A DNA stretch of 64,000 bases from Cephalopachus bancanus (GCA_027257055.1 JAPVLO010000989.1:186001-250000); one strand, 5' to 3'. Counted from the first letter of the stretch, positions 1 through 33,112 are shown. A program made the numbers and translations. The notes: a model not told the origin generated them from the letters alone.

Positions 1-213
1 GGGCTCTGGCGATTCTTCTGCCTCAGCCTTCAAAGTAGCCGAAACTACAGGTGTGCACTACCATGCCCTGCTAACCTTTTTTTTTTTTTTTTTTATTGTA
101 GAGATGAGGTCTCACCAAGTTGCCCAGGCGGGTCTCGAACCCGCGGGCTCAGGCAGTTCACTCACCTCAGTCTCCCAAAGCGTGGGATTACAGGCTGAGC
201 CACCGAGCCCGGC
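1..213 (-). repeat. Young-type Alu, cut by the window edge
   Basis: Reads ...ccgaaactacagg..., B-box region ggcgggtctcgaacccgcggg, and ends gagccaccgagcccggc. Part of the poly-T/right monomer lies outside the window. Confidence 0.95.
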
Positions 214-304
214 GATGTTAAAAAAAAATCTTAGGCCTTAATTAAGAAAACCTTGAATCCATTTTCCTCCTGATCAACAGGAGCTTCACATTGACAAGGA
301 GTTT

Positions 305-10229
<9,925 letters not shown>

Positions 10230-12113
10230 CGCCTGTTCCACTTGTACTGCCCCAACCTTGATTCCTTTATCCCTTTCCTCTCCCATTCCCCCAACTTCCG
10301 TCGCATGCAGTGCCTGTACTGGTGCCTACCATACACGGAAAGCAAAACAGAAAACAGAAGACAAAAAAATAGAAATCAACAGGAAAACACACGCCCTGGC
10401 CCGCCACCTCCCCTTTATTTCACACTGCTGCGATCTGTTCTTCTGCCGCTGTCTTCTTTCTTCAATTTTCTTTAACAGTGAGGTGGATCTTTACCTCTGA
10501 TAGAGGTCAGAATGAGGTCCTGGGGAGAATTTTAGCCCTCCAACGTGTGTTTCTGAAGTTTGTTTTATGCTATAATTATTATCATTTTTAATGATGTTGT
10601 ATCTCCTCCCTTTGTTCAGTGGACGGTTAAACCTTTCTTCCCCCCAGTCTTTTTCCTTTCTTTATTCTTTTTTTTTTTTCTTGTAAACACAGATGACATT
10701 CAGTTCGATGATAGGAGCATTGCAGATTGCAGTAGGGTCTCCAATTGCCAAGTAGGACTTGACTGGGAGTTTCAGGGGCAGAAATTTTTAATGCACTTAA
10801 CCTAAAGGGTGGGTGGGTAGCATCAAACAAGGAGGAATAGCACCCCAGCTCTGGGTGTTTTGGGGCTGGAAAATTTGGGAGGCAGTGTTTAGTATTGAAG
10901 TTGGGCTCTGAGAATGAGGGAAAAGAGCCTGGAGGGAAAAGCTTTAAAACTCTACCAACCCTGGAATTTGCCCATAGAGGAGCAGGAGAAAGAGGTATGA
11001 TGGTAGCTTAACGGTGAGTCAGAGAGGACTGAGACTAGGTCCTTTCTGGACTCCAAGGGAATAAGATTGGTCTCCTGACCCCACGAGGACACAAGTCTAT
11101 TCCAGGCCAACTAGCCCCAAATTATTTCATCTTAAGTTCTTTGTAAAATTTTTCCCCACCCCCTTTTAAAAATCCTAATCCATCCCCCTTAACCAGTTTC
11201 ATCTAGAATATAGAGGAATGGCTGTTTCCAGGCTGAGTTTGCTGGGTGTCCTAAATGTTGGAATGGACATAAATGAGTCACATGACAAAAGGAGGAAATA
11301 GCTTTAGAGGAAGGAAGAAAAGGACTTCTCTCCCAACAGTTGAGATTCTCGTGTTTCCTGTTCCTTCACTCTCTGAGTGCCCAAAGGTGAGGGTGGAGGC
11401 ACATAATCAGGTTGGAGTCCTGTCCTGACTCTGCTGCACTAACTGCAGAACCAGCTGCTCAGAGCCAAACAGCTCATGTCAGAACCAGCATAGGACCTCC
11501 GCTATACAGGTAGTTGTCATTTTCCCCCCCAAGAATTCTATTACTTTTGCCTTTTTGTTTTGTTTTTGTTTTTTTAAGTGCTACTAATGTAGAGAATGAA
11601 TTGAATTGTGCAATGTTGCTGTTCTGGGGATTGGGGAGATTAGCATCCTGTTTGCCCACCCTGTGGGGGAAGAGGGAGGGAACCAGGCTGTTTCTGAGAA
11701 AGGGAAGCCCTTAAAGGTACGGGTTTCTGCTCTCCTCATAGCATATACCACCTGCCTCTTCAGCTCCAGAAACTACCAGAGTGCACTGGGGGGATATTCT
11801 CAGCAAAGAGGTATGAGGAGAAGTTTAATATTTTGCCCTTGAAAGCCACCTGAGGAAGTTCCCCCACCTTTATTTTTTAAAATTAAATAATTTTTTTAAA
11901 GAAGGCACTTTTAAAATTAACACACACACAAACTGCACATCTTCCCCATAAAATGTGGAGGTGAGGTAGAGAAGGGAGCTAAAATCAGGCTCAGTTCTCC
12001 CCCTCTGGCCTCTGCTCCCCACACCCCAGTGCCACTGTGGGTGATTATACTGGCCCTACGGGCCCTCCTGGCTTTTTTTCTTTCCTCCCTTCCCCCAAAT
12101 CAATTGAGCACTT

Positions 12114-12119
12114 AATAAA
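12114..12119 (+). promoter_or_regulatory. GATAD2B: Proximal polyadenylation signal in the GATAD2B 3' UTR
   Basis: AATAAA about 1.9 kb after the stop codon, followed by G/T-containing sequence (gcagccagtgtctgggctc). It could give a short-UTR transcript. Its use is inferred. Confidence 0.4.
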
Positions 12120-14569
12120 GGAGCAGAGATGCAGCCAGTGTCTGGGCTCCCCCAGTGGTGAAATGATCTGGAAGCTAGATGCTAGTAACAGGTAGTGATC
12201 GGGTCTTTTTGAGTATTTTTCTGGGGAATGTGGTACCCCTGACTGTAAGTGGTGGGAGAGGGAGGGGGGTTAATGGAACTGGGACTGGGATTATTTTAAA
12301 ATTATATATATATATATAAAGATATATTCTTACATCTTTTCTTTGCCCTCTGTGCTTTGAAAGCACTGGATAAATCGTTTGGTTTTGCTTTTCTCTCTTC
12401 CACAAAATTGGAAGCTTTTTTTTTTTATTGTTTTCCCTGCAAGTCATCTTGCCTTGTGGCATGTCTGTCTAGCCTCTCCCTCCCCCATAATGAAGTGCCA
12501 TTTCTGTTACGTCTCCCTCTCCCCCGGCTCAGAGGTGCTCAGAGGTACAAGGTGCCCAAGTTTGTCAGTTGAGATTAAAAGGAACAGAGAATGTGCAATA
12601 CCGTCTGGCTAGGGGCTGTCCTGCCCTGCCCTGAGCTGAGAACCTTCCCTGGGAGCCAGGCCACCTGAATGGGGTTTGGAAGTAAGATATATAGCGATGG
12701 GGAATGATGGGGAAGGAAAGCCCATAGTCGTGCCTGCTTAGGTGCTGAGGCCATAGGGGAGAGGGTGGGATCTTCCTTGTCTTTATCCCCTCAGGGTCAG
12801 TTACATAGAAGCTGCTTGTTGACTAGTATAGCTCTGTGACCCTTTGTTCAATCGCTGAGGTTTGATTTTTTTTTTTTAAACCCTCTTTTCTCCCCATCTT
12901 CATGCCCTTCCCAGGGATTAGTGACGGAGGTGAGGTATCCCTAATCATGGTAAAGTATTAGCCTTCCACCTCCTCCCTTCCCATCTGTCTTCCTCAGTTC
13001 TCTACTTGTTCATCGCTGATTGCCTTGTGTTCCTCCAAGTCTATCATTACTATCCTTTCTCAGGCCCTGGGCCCTGCAGACACTAAGCCTCATGCCCTAA
13101 GGACAGGAGGAAAAACCCTCTGTTTGGAGAGCTATCCTTTACCCCTGGAGCTCTGAAGCTCAAGGTAGTATTAGAGTGAGGATCCCACCCGTTCTGCCTG
13201 GCTTCCTCCATCCTTGTGGCACTAAAAGAAGTAGTTTATGGATGGTATCTTACTCCTTAGAAGCCTGAAATGGGGGGATTAGTGATAAGGCTTGGGTAAA
13301 AATGAGGGACAGAGGTCCTTATATGTCAATTTTATTTTGTCATATGACCACAGCATCTGGACTCCCTCCATCCCTGGAATAAGTATTTTCCCCACATTTT
13401 TGGATATATGTATGGTAGACAATTTTTTTTAAGACACAGAGATAAATGTTTTCCTGCTTTGGTTACCTTTCCTTTCCCCTTTAAAAGGAATTAGCTATAG
13501 AACTGCTTTGTAAAGATGCTTCTTGATATTTTACTTTTGTTCCTTTTCCCCAACCATTCCCTTTTCTCCCCACTCCTCCAGAAGGCATAACCCTTCTCTC
13601 CACACCCCCCTGCCCCACCCCAGTCCTAGGCTCCCTTCCCTTCCATCAAAACCTTCATTAGCTTATGATATTTGCTGCCGAGATGTTATAACAAGGACTC
13701 ATTCGTGTATATAAGCTATTTCTTGATCCATTTAAAAGGAATTGTACATTGTGTAGAAAAAAAAAACCTGAAAAAGAGAAAAAAAAGCCCTAGCCATGGA
13801 TATTGTGAAACTGTGTTATGTCATTTTGTAATGTGCCCGTTTGTGTATGATCCGTGCAAAAGGGTTTCTGGGGAAGGGGAGGGGGTAGGGAGGCAGGGCT
13901 GTGGAGGGTGGGTAGGGGAGTGGGCCGGGCCCAGCACACTGAGACTGGCAGCTGCTCCAACCCCATCCCTCCTTAGAGATGCCACCTCCCCCACCACCCA
14001 CCCCTAATTTGTGCCTTGCCTCCCCACCCTGGAGTCGTTCCTCCAGGTCACCAGCACTGCCTTGGCAGAGCCCACTCCCTACCCTCACCTGCCCACTCTC
14101 CCTGCCCCCCAGCATTAGGTTGATACTGTGGGGAAGTGCTGGGGTTTGGGAGGTAGCCGAGGAATGGGGCAGTTCCCGGGGGCATCGAAACCAAGTATTA
14201 TTATGAATTGTAATTGTATTTGCACTGTTTTTTTTCCTCTGATTGCATCAGCATATATACAATATACCTATATAACAAAATTCAGTGTCAAGCTTTCTTA
14301 TGCAAGGGGATTTCCCCCACCCCACCCCACCCCCTCAAAAAAGAAAACCTAGTCTCATGGGCCTTTGAGGGTGAATTGTCAGGGGTGATAGAAAAGATTT
14401 TAAGAAGTCATCCTCAGGGGGCTTTACCTAGTGAGAGCCACATCCATCTGCACAGTTTTAGGCTGTGTGAACTGAGGTGAGGTGTGCTCCTGGAAGAGCC
14501 ATAGCTCTGGTCCAGGACTGTGGAGAGTAAAGAGAATTACCAGCACCAAGGGGGTTGGAGGGCTAGGAC

Positions 14570-14690
14570 GACAGTCTGGAGACCTGGGGTCTCCTACTAA
14601 CTTGCTATGTGACCTTTGATAGAGTTAATTTTTGGGGTCTCTGTTTTCATGTCTATGAAGTGAGGGGGGCAAATCATCTGGCCACTGTTT
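14570..14690 (+). repeat. MIR relic (plus orientation)
   Basis: The core 'cttgctatgtgaccttt...' followed by a degraded 'ctctgttttcatgtctatgaagtg' resembles the MIR core (acttactagctgtgtgacc... cctcatctgtaaaatgg). It lies inside the GATAD2B 3' UTR. Old and diverged. Confidence 0.55.
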
Positions 14691-15620
14691 AAAATTCTGT
14701 GCTTCCTTCTCCACCTACCTGCCAAAAACAAAAAAACAATTGCGGGAATTGGGCTGAGCAAACAGAGAGGAGATGAGAGCAACTGGTGTTGAAGTGGCTA
14801 CATATGTGACAGTGCCCTTGGAGAGCTGCCAGTCCCCTACTGTTACCCTTGATTTGGCAGCCGTGATGTCCAGCACATCAGTTAGGCCAGTGACATCTTT
14901 GCCCCTTTGCCTCTTGTCATCTGAGGCAGGAACCAGGCCCCAGCCCCGCCTCATAGTAGCCGCAGAGCCCTCAAGGGTGGTCGATCATGGAGTGCCTGGT
15001 TGGTGCTCTAGGTACTAACTCCCCTTGTGAGCTCCAGGATGTGGAACTTCCCTTGTCTTCTTGGTGACAAAATGGGAGTGCTCAGTACAGCCCACATCTT
15101 GTCTCCTTTCCTCAGATCTCATCTGAACCCCCTAAAGGCAGCTGTTCCACAGTCTGCCTCCTTCAAGGGCCAATTCCCCAAAGCCTGGGCTGAGCACTCC
15201 CATATGTCTTTAGGTTCTTGGCTGGTAAAGCCTGGAGAGGACGCAGGAAGGTGGGTGAGGCCCTGGTGAAGGTGGAAGGATAGATTGGGGTTGGGGGGGT
15301 GGGAGCAGGGAGGTGGGATGGGGAATGGCCTTCCCTGAATAGGGTGGGTGGGAGGGGAACAAGACCCTTTTGCACAACTCTCTTTAAGTTTCCTTTATTT
15401 TTTTTTAACTCATTCTAATTTTCTGCATTGTGTTTGGGAAATAAAATGAAAAAACTAAGACCAATAGAAACTGGTTTTCAAAAAGGCAAATACACTCCCA
15501 TCTGTTTCAGATGCTGCTGAGCATTTCAGCAGTGACAGATTCAAATAATAAGCTAATTTTTGGAGAAAGGATTAAAAGAAAAAAAAACTTTGTAATATTT
15601 ATCACTTGCAAGCTATGTTT

Positions 15621-15626
15621 AATAAA
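15621..15626 (+). promoter_or_regulatory. GATAD2B: Distal polyadenylation signal of GATAD2B
   Basis: AATAAA in the context tttAATAAAgaaagg, followed within 60 bases by GT-rich sequence (ggcttgtgctttag), as expected at a cleavage site. It is the last AATAAA before the Alu-rich intergenic gap. Confidence 0.6.
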
Positions 15627-16003
15627 GAAAGGAATGGTTTCTAAGCTTTCCTGTGGCTTGTGCTTTAGTCATGGGGGTAGTTTGGCAGTTTGTTGGGATA
15701 ATTTTAGGGCTAATTGGGAGATGGGTTGCAGCTCATCTTTCTCCCCATCACCCCCACCATGGCTCCCTTTCACTTGAACCTTTTTCTCCAACTGTGGTGA
15801 TTCTATCAAGCCCTCACCTGCTTCTCTGTGTTTGTTCCCCTCCACCTCTAGCTGGAGCCCATGTTCTGGAAGCCACTGCACCACTCTAATTACCTGATGA
15901 CTTCATGGGAAGGAAGCTGGGTTCTCTCCTAGGGAAAGGTGTCCCCAGCTGTCCTTGTTGCTTCTCACCATACTGCTCTAGTCTCTAGTAACAGTCCTTC
16001 AGC

Positions 16004-16423
<420 letters not shown>

Positions 16424-18017
16424 ATCCTTTGTAACATGCTGATTTTTTTGCCAGAGAGGTGCCTTAGAACAACAGGGCTAAGAGCTCATACTGCTCTTAG
16501 CAATGAGCTAAGAACTCATACTGCTCTTAGCAAACTTCAGAATGTAGTCCCTTAACAATTGAAATGGGGGTGGGATTGGCAGTTGAGGGAACTGCCAGGG
16601 GAGGGAGGGGCACACCTCATCAACAAGGGTACCTGCATAATCAATATTTGCATACCTAACTAACCCTGAATTGTACCCCACATCTTAAAAAAAAAAAATC
16701 GGATTGCAACATCCTGAGAGACCTGCAACTGCTGTCATCTTACACTCCCCTCCCCCATTTTTTCAACGCAGAGCATTAATCAGTTCCTAATTTATTTTTT
16801 CCATTTTGGTTATTTCCAACAAAGCACTGAGAGCAAGCCATGCAACCATAGGAGATGTCATTTCCTCAAGGGCTTGAAGTCTGGGGCTGTCTGCAACCCC
16901 ACCCCACCTCCCAGCCACCCTCTCAGTCGCAGCTGCTTCTGCACCTCTCAGAGGGCGCTGTTGTGGGGGGCCAGGGCCCAGCCTTGCTGGAGTCTTGTCA
17001 TTGGTACTAGCATTACTCTACAAGAGCACTGGGGGACAATGTCTAGGGCCCTCTAAGCCCAGAGCTTGCCTTCCTCCTTTTTGGCACAATACTGGACAGC
17101 CCTGAAGAGAGGTAGATAAAGGGGGCGGGGGGGCTTTGGCTTTAGGGCATGACAGAGCTGGATAAGGGACTATGGGACCTTGAGTGCCATAGGCTGGTGG
17201 AGGGAGACGGATAGAGGCGTCTTTGGAAGCCTAGAACTGAGGGAGGTGGATGGGTAGGATGGCCCACAGCCTCTGTACTCATTCTACACACGATTTGAGA
17301 CCGGCAAAACCCTGACTCAAACTAATCTTTGAAAACTAGAAATCCGAGGGGAGCATTGGCCCCTGAGGAGGGCCTGGGGCTGTGGTTCTGGGAGGGAGGA
17401 GGTGGGCATTTGGTTGCTCAGAGATGCTCATGTGAGCCCAGATACCCAAGAGTCTTACATTCTGGGGAGAAAGGGGGCAAGGAACTCGGCCCCCCTTTGC
17501 ACATCCACCCACTTGACCCACATGGCATGCAGATCACCTGACCCTTGTCAGAGCTCAGCTTGAGCATGAGGAGACAGACACTGAGACGTGAACCTTGAGG
17601 GATTCAGGGTGAGATGGAGGTGATGACAGAGCCCCTTGCCCTGCCTCTTCCTCTGGGGGGGATCCTTAAAGCTATATATCTTTGGGTAGGTCCATATTTG
17701 GGTCAAGAGTCGGACATAGTGGGGGCTGTGAGACAGGAGTCACTGGGCTAGGGCTCACTCACTCCCAGCTGGGCTTGGTTTAGTTTGAGGTTATTTGGTG
17801 TGTTGTGAGGAAGGACACACACTTCCCCACTTCAGGAGGGGGAGGAACAAAAACCGCACCCTGTTCCCTCCCGCTGTGGCCAGGCTTGCCTCTCCCCGGA
17901 GAGGGACTGAGGGACTTTTGGTTCTTTCCTGACTCCGGGGCGACAGGGCCAGGTGAGGTAGATTCTTCGGTGGATCCAGAGTTAGTGACATCTGGGAGGG
18001 AGCCCACAGGGAAGCCC
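16424..18017. other. Convergent intergenic gap
   Basis: Includes a short tandem duplication at about 16480-16530 (agagctcatactgctcttagcaatgagctaagaactcatactgctcttagca, split here only as a description) and probably the 3' UTR of the IGDCC3-like gene. I see no other gene. Confidence 0.5.
16791..16796 (-). promoter_or_regulatory. Candidate polyadenylation signal of the IGDCC3-like gene
   Basis: AATAAA on the minus strand, the first I see downstream of the stop at 18018; it would give a 3' UTR of about 1.2 kb. Position and motif are the only support. Confidence 0.3.
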
Positions 18018-28126
<10,109 letters not shown>

Positions 28127-29560
28127 GTCCCTGCCAGCCCCGGCCCCCCTCAGTCCTGGGCTATGTCCCGAGCAGCCCCGGCCTCCTGCCTTCAGCCCGG
28201 GGGCCCTGGGCTGTGGGCATCTCCCACTACACACGCAGGGGCACAGTGTGGGGGCTCTGGCCTTGCTCTGGGGATCCCAGGATCTGGGGGAGGCCGAGGT
28301 CTGGGGTTCAGGCTGGAGGCCGCTGTCCTTCCCTCCGTCCTCCTGGAGCTGGGTCTCTCTCTGCTTTCAGCCTGAGTCCCCTCCCCACCCCTATCCCCAC
28401 TGTCCCCTCCTCCCAAGGCCAGGACCCAGACACCGAGACAATTGGGGCGGGGGAAGGGGGAGGGACCGGGGCCAATGAGAGCAGGGCAAAGTTGGGGGGT
28501 CAGACCCGCCTCTTTCCCAGCTTCCAGAAATCTCACCCCGCCCCTCAGACCCACCCCTTACTGCCTCTCAGACTTTGATCGGACGAGAGTGAAGTTCTGG
28601 GAGGAGTTGGGGCATCTGGTCCCCCAAGTCCGCACCCCGGGGGTCTGATCTGGGAGACCCGGGGAGGGGTGCGGAGCCCCCACCCTCCTAGCAGAGCCGC
28701 TGTCCCAGGTGCTGAGCCAAGCCCAGGGTGGGGGACCTCTTTCTGTCAGCTCAGTCGGGCCCCAGCAGCCCCCTCACCATTCATAGTGTCACTTTCCAAA
28801 GCTGCTCTCTCTATTCTTGTTGGGACAATGGGTTGGGGCCGCTAGGGGCCTGGGAGGCTGCCAGCCGGCGGGAGGTGGAGGACCCCGGCTCCAGTCGCCC
28901 CATCCCAAAGAGAAGAGAGAGGCCCAGACCTCCCGCCCCTTGTGAGGATGACCACCTGAATCACACCAAACGAGGGGACCCCCTTTGGCCAAGGGAGTCT
29001 GGCACTCAGACAGGAGCTGACTTTGAGACTTGCTGCTTCTGCAGGACGCCCTGCCCCAAACTCCAAGCTGCCTCAGAAGAGTGGAGCTTCCAGAAACAGG
29101 AGAGGGTCTTTGGGGAGGTGTAGGGCTATCTAAGAGAGGAAATGAGAAAAGGCTGGGCCAGAGGTCTGGCGGGGGGCAGCATATGAGGCCCCAGCACCCA
29201 ACTTCCACCCCAGGAGCTCCCGCCTGTCTGGCCCCTGACTCAGTTTCTCTCTGAATGCCATCGCCCTCAACCTTTCTGTCAACTTCTGTGCCTGGCTTTG
29301 CCCTACCTACGCTGGGCGTGCCTGAGTCTTCATCCTCAACCTGCTCAGCCCCTCTCGCACTTGCCTGTAGGCATCAGAATCAGCTTCCACTCACTTCCTC
29401 CCCCCAGACCAGCAGCCCCGGGCCTGGGTACCCCAAAGGAGGCTCAGGGGGAGAAGAGAGCTCGCAGCCTCCCCACAGGGCCTCCTCTATGCTCTGCATC
29501 TCGTCAGGGAGCCTCCCCGGATGGGGAAAGGAGCACAGGGCCTGGGGCCAGGGAGGCGTG
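28127..29560. other. 5' flank of the IGDCC3-like gene
   Basis: GC-moderate unique sequence free of Alus. It should hold the promoter of the minus-strand gene, but I recognise no TATA box or CpG island edge. The reading frames here are pyrimidine- and proline-rich artefacts. Confidence 0.4.
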
Positions 29561-29564
29561 GTCC

Positions 29565-29700
29565 AGCGCACTCTCTAGTTGTGTGTCCTTGGGTAGGCAG
29601 ATTGACCTCTCTGAGCTTGCTCTGTCTGTAAAATGGGGTGGATGTGTGACAGGGAGGATGAAATGAAGTGAGGGCTTGGCATAGAGAATCTCCACTGGCA
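29565..29700 (+). repeat. MIR relic (plus orientation)
   Basis: ctagttgtgtgtccttggg, gctctgtctgtaaaatggg and gaggatgaaatgaag match the MIR core in order. Confidence 0.75.
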
Positions 29701-29742
29701 TTAGACTCAGGTCCCAGTGTTTGGTGCTCAAAGCCAAACTCA

Positions 29743-30222
29743 AGAGCGGAGAGCTGGTCCGGCATGGTGGCGCAAGCCTGTAATCCCAGCACCTTGGGAG
29801 GCCGAGGCAAAAGAATTGCCTGAGTTCAGGGGTTTGAGACCAGCCTGGGCAACTAGGTGAGACCTTGTCTCTACAATAAAATTTTTTTTTTTTTTTTGAG
29901 TTGGAGAGTCACTCTGTCGCCCAGACTGGAGCGCAGTGGCTGCTCCCGGCCACCGCAGCCTCGACCTGCTGGGCTCCGGCAATCCTTCCACCTCAGCCTT
30001 CCGAGTAGCCGGAATTACAGGCATGCGCTACCACGCCCAGCTGATTTTTTGATTTATTGTAGAGGTGAGGTCTCGCTGCCCAGGCGGGTCTCAAACCCGC
30101 GGGCTCAGGCAATCCACTCACCTCAGCCTCCCAAAGGCACGGGATTACAGGCTGAGCCACCAAGCCCGGCTTCTACAATAAAATTTTTAAAACAACAACA
30201 ACGAAAAAAAAAAAACAGAGCA
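29743..30222. repeat. Plus Alu interrupted by a minus Alu
   Basis: Older plus Alu left part at 29757-29882; a young minus Alu fills 29883-30171, flanked by ctacaataaaattttt; the tail of the first resumes at 30172. The outer duplication agagc-gagagctgg stands at about 29742-29756 and 30217-30231. Confidence 0.88.
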
Positions 30223-30324
30223 GAGAGCTGGTGGAAGGAAAGGTGGGTTTATTCATGAAACTGGCCTGAGGTGATGGCAGACTAATATCTCAAGGATCAT
30301 CTCAAATTTGGGGCCAGTCAGAAA

Positions 30325-31005
30325 GGTTTTGTTTTGTTTTGTTTGAGTTGGAGTCTCACTCTGTCGCCCAGACTGGAGTGCAATGGCCACTCCCAGCCAC
30401 CGCAGCCTCGACCTGCTGCGCTCCGGCGATCCTTCTGCCTCAGCCTTCCAAGTAGCTGGAACTACAGGCACGTGCTACCACGCCCAGCTATTTTTTAAAA
30501 TTTATTATAGAGATGAGGTCTCACCAAGTTGCCCAGGTGTGTCTCAAACCAGCGGGCTCAGGCAATCCACTCACCTCAGCCTCCCAAAGCGCGGGATTAC
30601 AGGCTGAGCCACCGAGCCCGGCTGTTTTGTTTTGTTTTGAGTTGGTATCTCACTCTGTCACCCAGGCTGGAGTGCAGTGGCATACTCACGGCCATCACAG
30701 CCTCAACCTGTCCCAGCCTTCCAAGTAGCTGGAACCACAGGTGCGTGCCACCGCACCTGGCTAATTTTTTTATTTATTGTAGAGACAAGGTCTTTCACCA
30801 AGTTGCCCAGGCTGATTGCCCATGGGTTCAGGCAATCCTCTCACCTCGGCCTCCCAAAGTGCTGGGATTACAAACACCGTGTCCAGCAAAATTATTAATA
30901 GAGACAAGGTCTTGCTGTGTTGTTCAGGTTGGTTTTGAACTTCTGGGCTCAAGCAGTCCTCCCACCTTGGCCTCCCAAAATGCTGGAATTACAGGTGTGA
31001 GCCAC
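30325..31005 (-). repeat. Three adjacent minus-strand Alus
   Basis: A young copy at 30325-30622 and an older copy at 30623-30888, both beginning in gttttgttttg runs, then a partial left monomer at 30891-31005. Confidence 0.9.
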
Positions 31006-31203
31006 CTGTAAAAAAACCAGACAGTTTTTTTTTTTTTAAGGGAAAACTAGGATGGGGTAGGATGTGGGGTCTGTGTGACTTGTTTCAATGACTGTCTCAA
31101 GTAAGTGCCCATTCAGGGTCTGAATAGTCTGACTGGTGTCATCTTGGCTGTGGCTAGTGGGGCAGTGGTCTGTGAATCCCTTCAATGGGAAGCTTGAGGT
31201 TGA

Positions 31204-31523
31204 GGCCCAGTTTATTCTTTTTTTTTTGAGTTGAAGTCTCACTCTGTCCCCCAGGCTAGGGTGCAGTGGCATGCTCACAGCCACCCCCCAAAGACTTAGC
31301 TGGGCTCCATTGATCCTTCTGCCTCAGCCTTCCAAGTAGGTGGAACTACAGGTGCGTGCTACCATGCCCAGCAATTTTTTAATTTATTGTAGAGATGAAG
31401 TCTCACCATGTTGCCCCCAGGCTGGTCTCGAACCCTCAGTCTCAGGCAATCCTCTTGCCTCGGCCTCCCAAAGTGCTGGGATTACAGGCTTGAGTCCCTG
31501 TGCCCAGCCAGCCCAGTTTATTC
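31204..31523 (-). repeat. Alu with target duplication
   Basis: Element about 31219-31507; gcccagtttattct on both sides. Confidence 0.94.
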
Positions 31524-31639
31524 TAAAGTTAGCCTCTGTAATTCTCAGTACCCCGAGGGTGACCAGACTGTGGATTGCCTGCCTCGAAGTCCTCCCTGCG
31601 GGGAGAATTCTGCAGCCAGGCCTTTATGTCTGGCTTGCT

Positions 31640-32442
31640 TTAAGATGGGTCTCACCCCCTCCTCTGCCAGCGGCTTTGGGTCCGGTGGTCATCCCAGCTC
31701 TCAGCTCCCGCAGTGCAGCCCCTCGCCCTGCCAGCTTCCCGGACCCTGGCCAACCTCGAGGGCACCTTCGTTGTCATCAGACTGGACAAGGAGCAACACA
31801 GCATGGTGGACACGATCATCAAGTGTGTAGAGCCGAAGGGATTCCGCCTCATGGCCATGCAGTTCCTTTGGGCCTCTGAGGAATACCTGAACAGCACTAC
31901 ATGGACCTAAGGACCGCCTGTTCTTCCCTGGGCTGGTGCAGTTCATGAACCCCCGGGCGGCGGTGGCCATGGTCTGGGAGGGAGGGAATGAGTGTCACCA
32001 AGACGGGCTGCTTGATGCTTGGGGAGACCAAGCCAGGCACCATTTGTGGAGACTTCACTCAAGTTGGCAGGAGCATCATTCATGGCAGCCACTTGGTGAT
32101 AAGTGCTGAAGAAGAAATCAGCCTATGGCTTAAGCCTGAGGAACTGGTTGGCTCCAAGCTGTGTGCTTATAACTGGGTCTATGAAAAAGAGGTGACCCCC
32201 AGAGCTATCCCCTGCAGCACCACTTGGTGTGCCCCTGGACACAGCTCTTCATTCCACTGACTTGGAAGCAACGGGCTTGGTCTTTGGTTTTGCCCCCACT
32301 GGTCTCAAACCCCTGGACCCAGGCAATCCTCAAGCATCCTCTCCCAAAGTGCTGGGATTACAGGCGTAACCACTGCACCTCCCCCCCATCATTCTTTTCT
32401 AAAGTATATTTACCATTAAAGCCTTTGGGGGAAAAAAAAAAA
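31640..32442 (+). pseudogene. NME1/NME2-type nucleoside diphosphate kinase processed pseudogene
   Basis: An intronless copy of an NDP kinase mRNA. From 31746 the reading matches the family N terminus ([16 protein letters not shown]), but the start is CTG instead of ATG. The similarity continues through KGFRLMAMQFLWASEEYL, then shifts frame near 31905 and again later ([32 protein letters not shown]), ending near the family C terminus at about 32190. The normal stop is lost. The following 3' UTR (gtgtgcccctggacacagctcttcattcc, split here only as a description) is the NME2 type. A partial minus-strand Alu (about 32280-32386) interrupts that UTR. It ends with a poly(A) signal (attaaa) and an A run at about 32431-32442. 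Loss of start, frameshifts and the poly(A) tail mark it as dead; the 5' limit is approximate. Confidence 0.88.
32280..32386 (-). repeat. Partial Alu inside the NME pseudogene 3' UTR
   Basis: ctggtctcaaacccctgg...aaagtgctgggattacagg is the left-monomer half of a minus-oriented Alu. It separates '...aacgggcttgg' from 'atcattcttttctaaag', which are adjacent in NME2 mRNA, so it inserted after retroposition. Confidence 0.75.
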
Positions 32443-32548
32443 AGGATTAACTTCTGAGATGTCTAAGAAAGCATATAGTTAAGAGATAAGCATCATAGTG
32501 CAAGGGGGAGCCCAGAGGGAGAAGAGGAAAACATAAAAAGTGGTTTCA

Positions 32549-33112
32549 GGGCTGGGTGCGGTGGCATATGCCTGTAATCCCAGCACTTTGGAAGGCCGAG
32601 GCCAGAGGATTGCTTGAGTCCAGGAGTTCGAGGCCAGTTGGGCAAACATAGTGAGACACTGTCTGTACAAAAATATATAAAAGTTAGCAGGGCATAGTGG
32701 CATGCACCTACTCAGCAGGCTGAGGTGGAAGGATCACCTGAGCCCAGGAGATGGAGGCTATGGTGAGCTGTGATCATGCCACTGCACTCCAGCCTGGGTG
32801 ATAGAGCGAGATCCCGACTCAAAAAAAGGGAGGAGTTTTGCTGTAATCCCAACACTTTGAGAGGCCAAGGCAGGAGGATTCATGCCAGGAGTTCAAGACC
32901 AGCCTGGGCAACTTGGTGAGATCTCGTCTCTATAATAAATAAAAAAAAATAGCCGGTTGTGGTGGCATCACATGCCTGTGGTTCCAGCGACTTTGAAGGC
33001 TGAAGTGGAAGAATTGCCGGAGCCCAGCAGGTCGACGCTGGCATGAGCATGCCACTGCACTCCAGCCTGGGTAACAGAGTGAGACTCCAACTCAAAAAAA
33101 AAAAAAAAAAGA
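32549..33112 (+). repeat. Two older plus-strand Alus
   Basis: Copies at 32549-32826 and 32838-33112; the second lacks its 5' end (begins tgctgtaatcccaac). Confidence 0.9.

Larger units (their letters stand above)
10230..15645 (+). other. GATAD2B: GATAD2B long 3' UTR
   Basis: About 5.4 kb after the GATAD2B stop with no Alu, unlike the introns upstream and the gap downstream, which suggests constraint. Possible polyadenylation signals AATAAA occur at 12114-12119, 15439-15444 and 15621-15626; the last is the likely distal end. It holds AT-rich runs (TA repeat at about 12302-12318), G-rich and C-rich tracts (13860-14110) and one old MIR piece near 14570-14680. The end is inferred from the last signal, not observed from transcripts. 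Confidence 0.75.

Noticed and set aside
31713..32260. Functional NME-type kinase gene
   Set aside because: Start codon changed, frameshifts, lost stop, Alu in UTR and genomic A tail; a dead processed copy.
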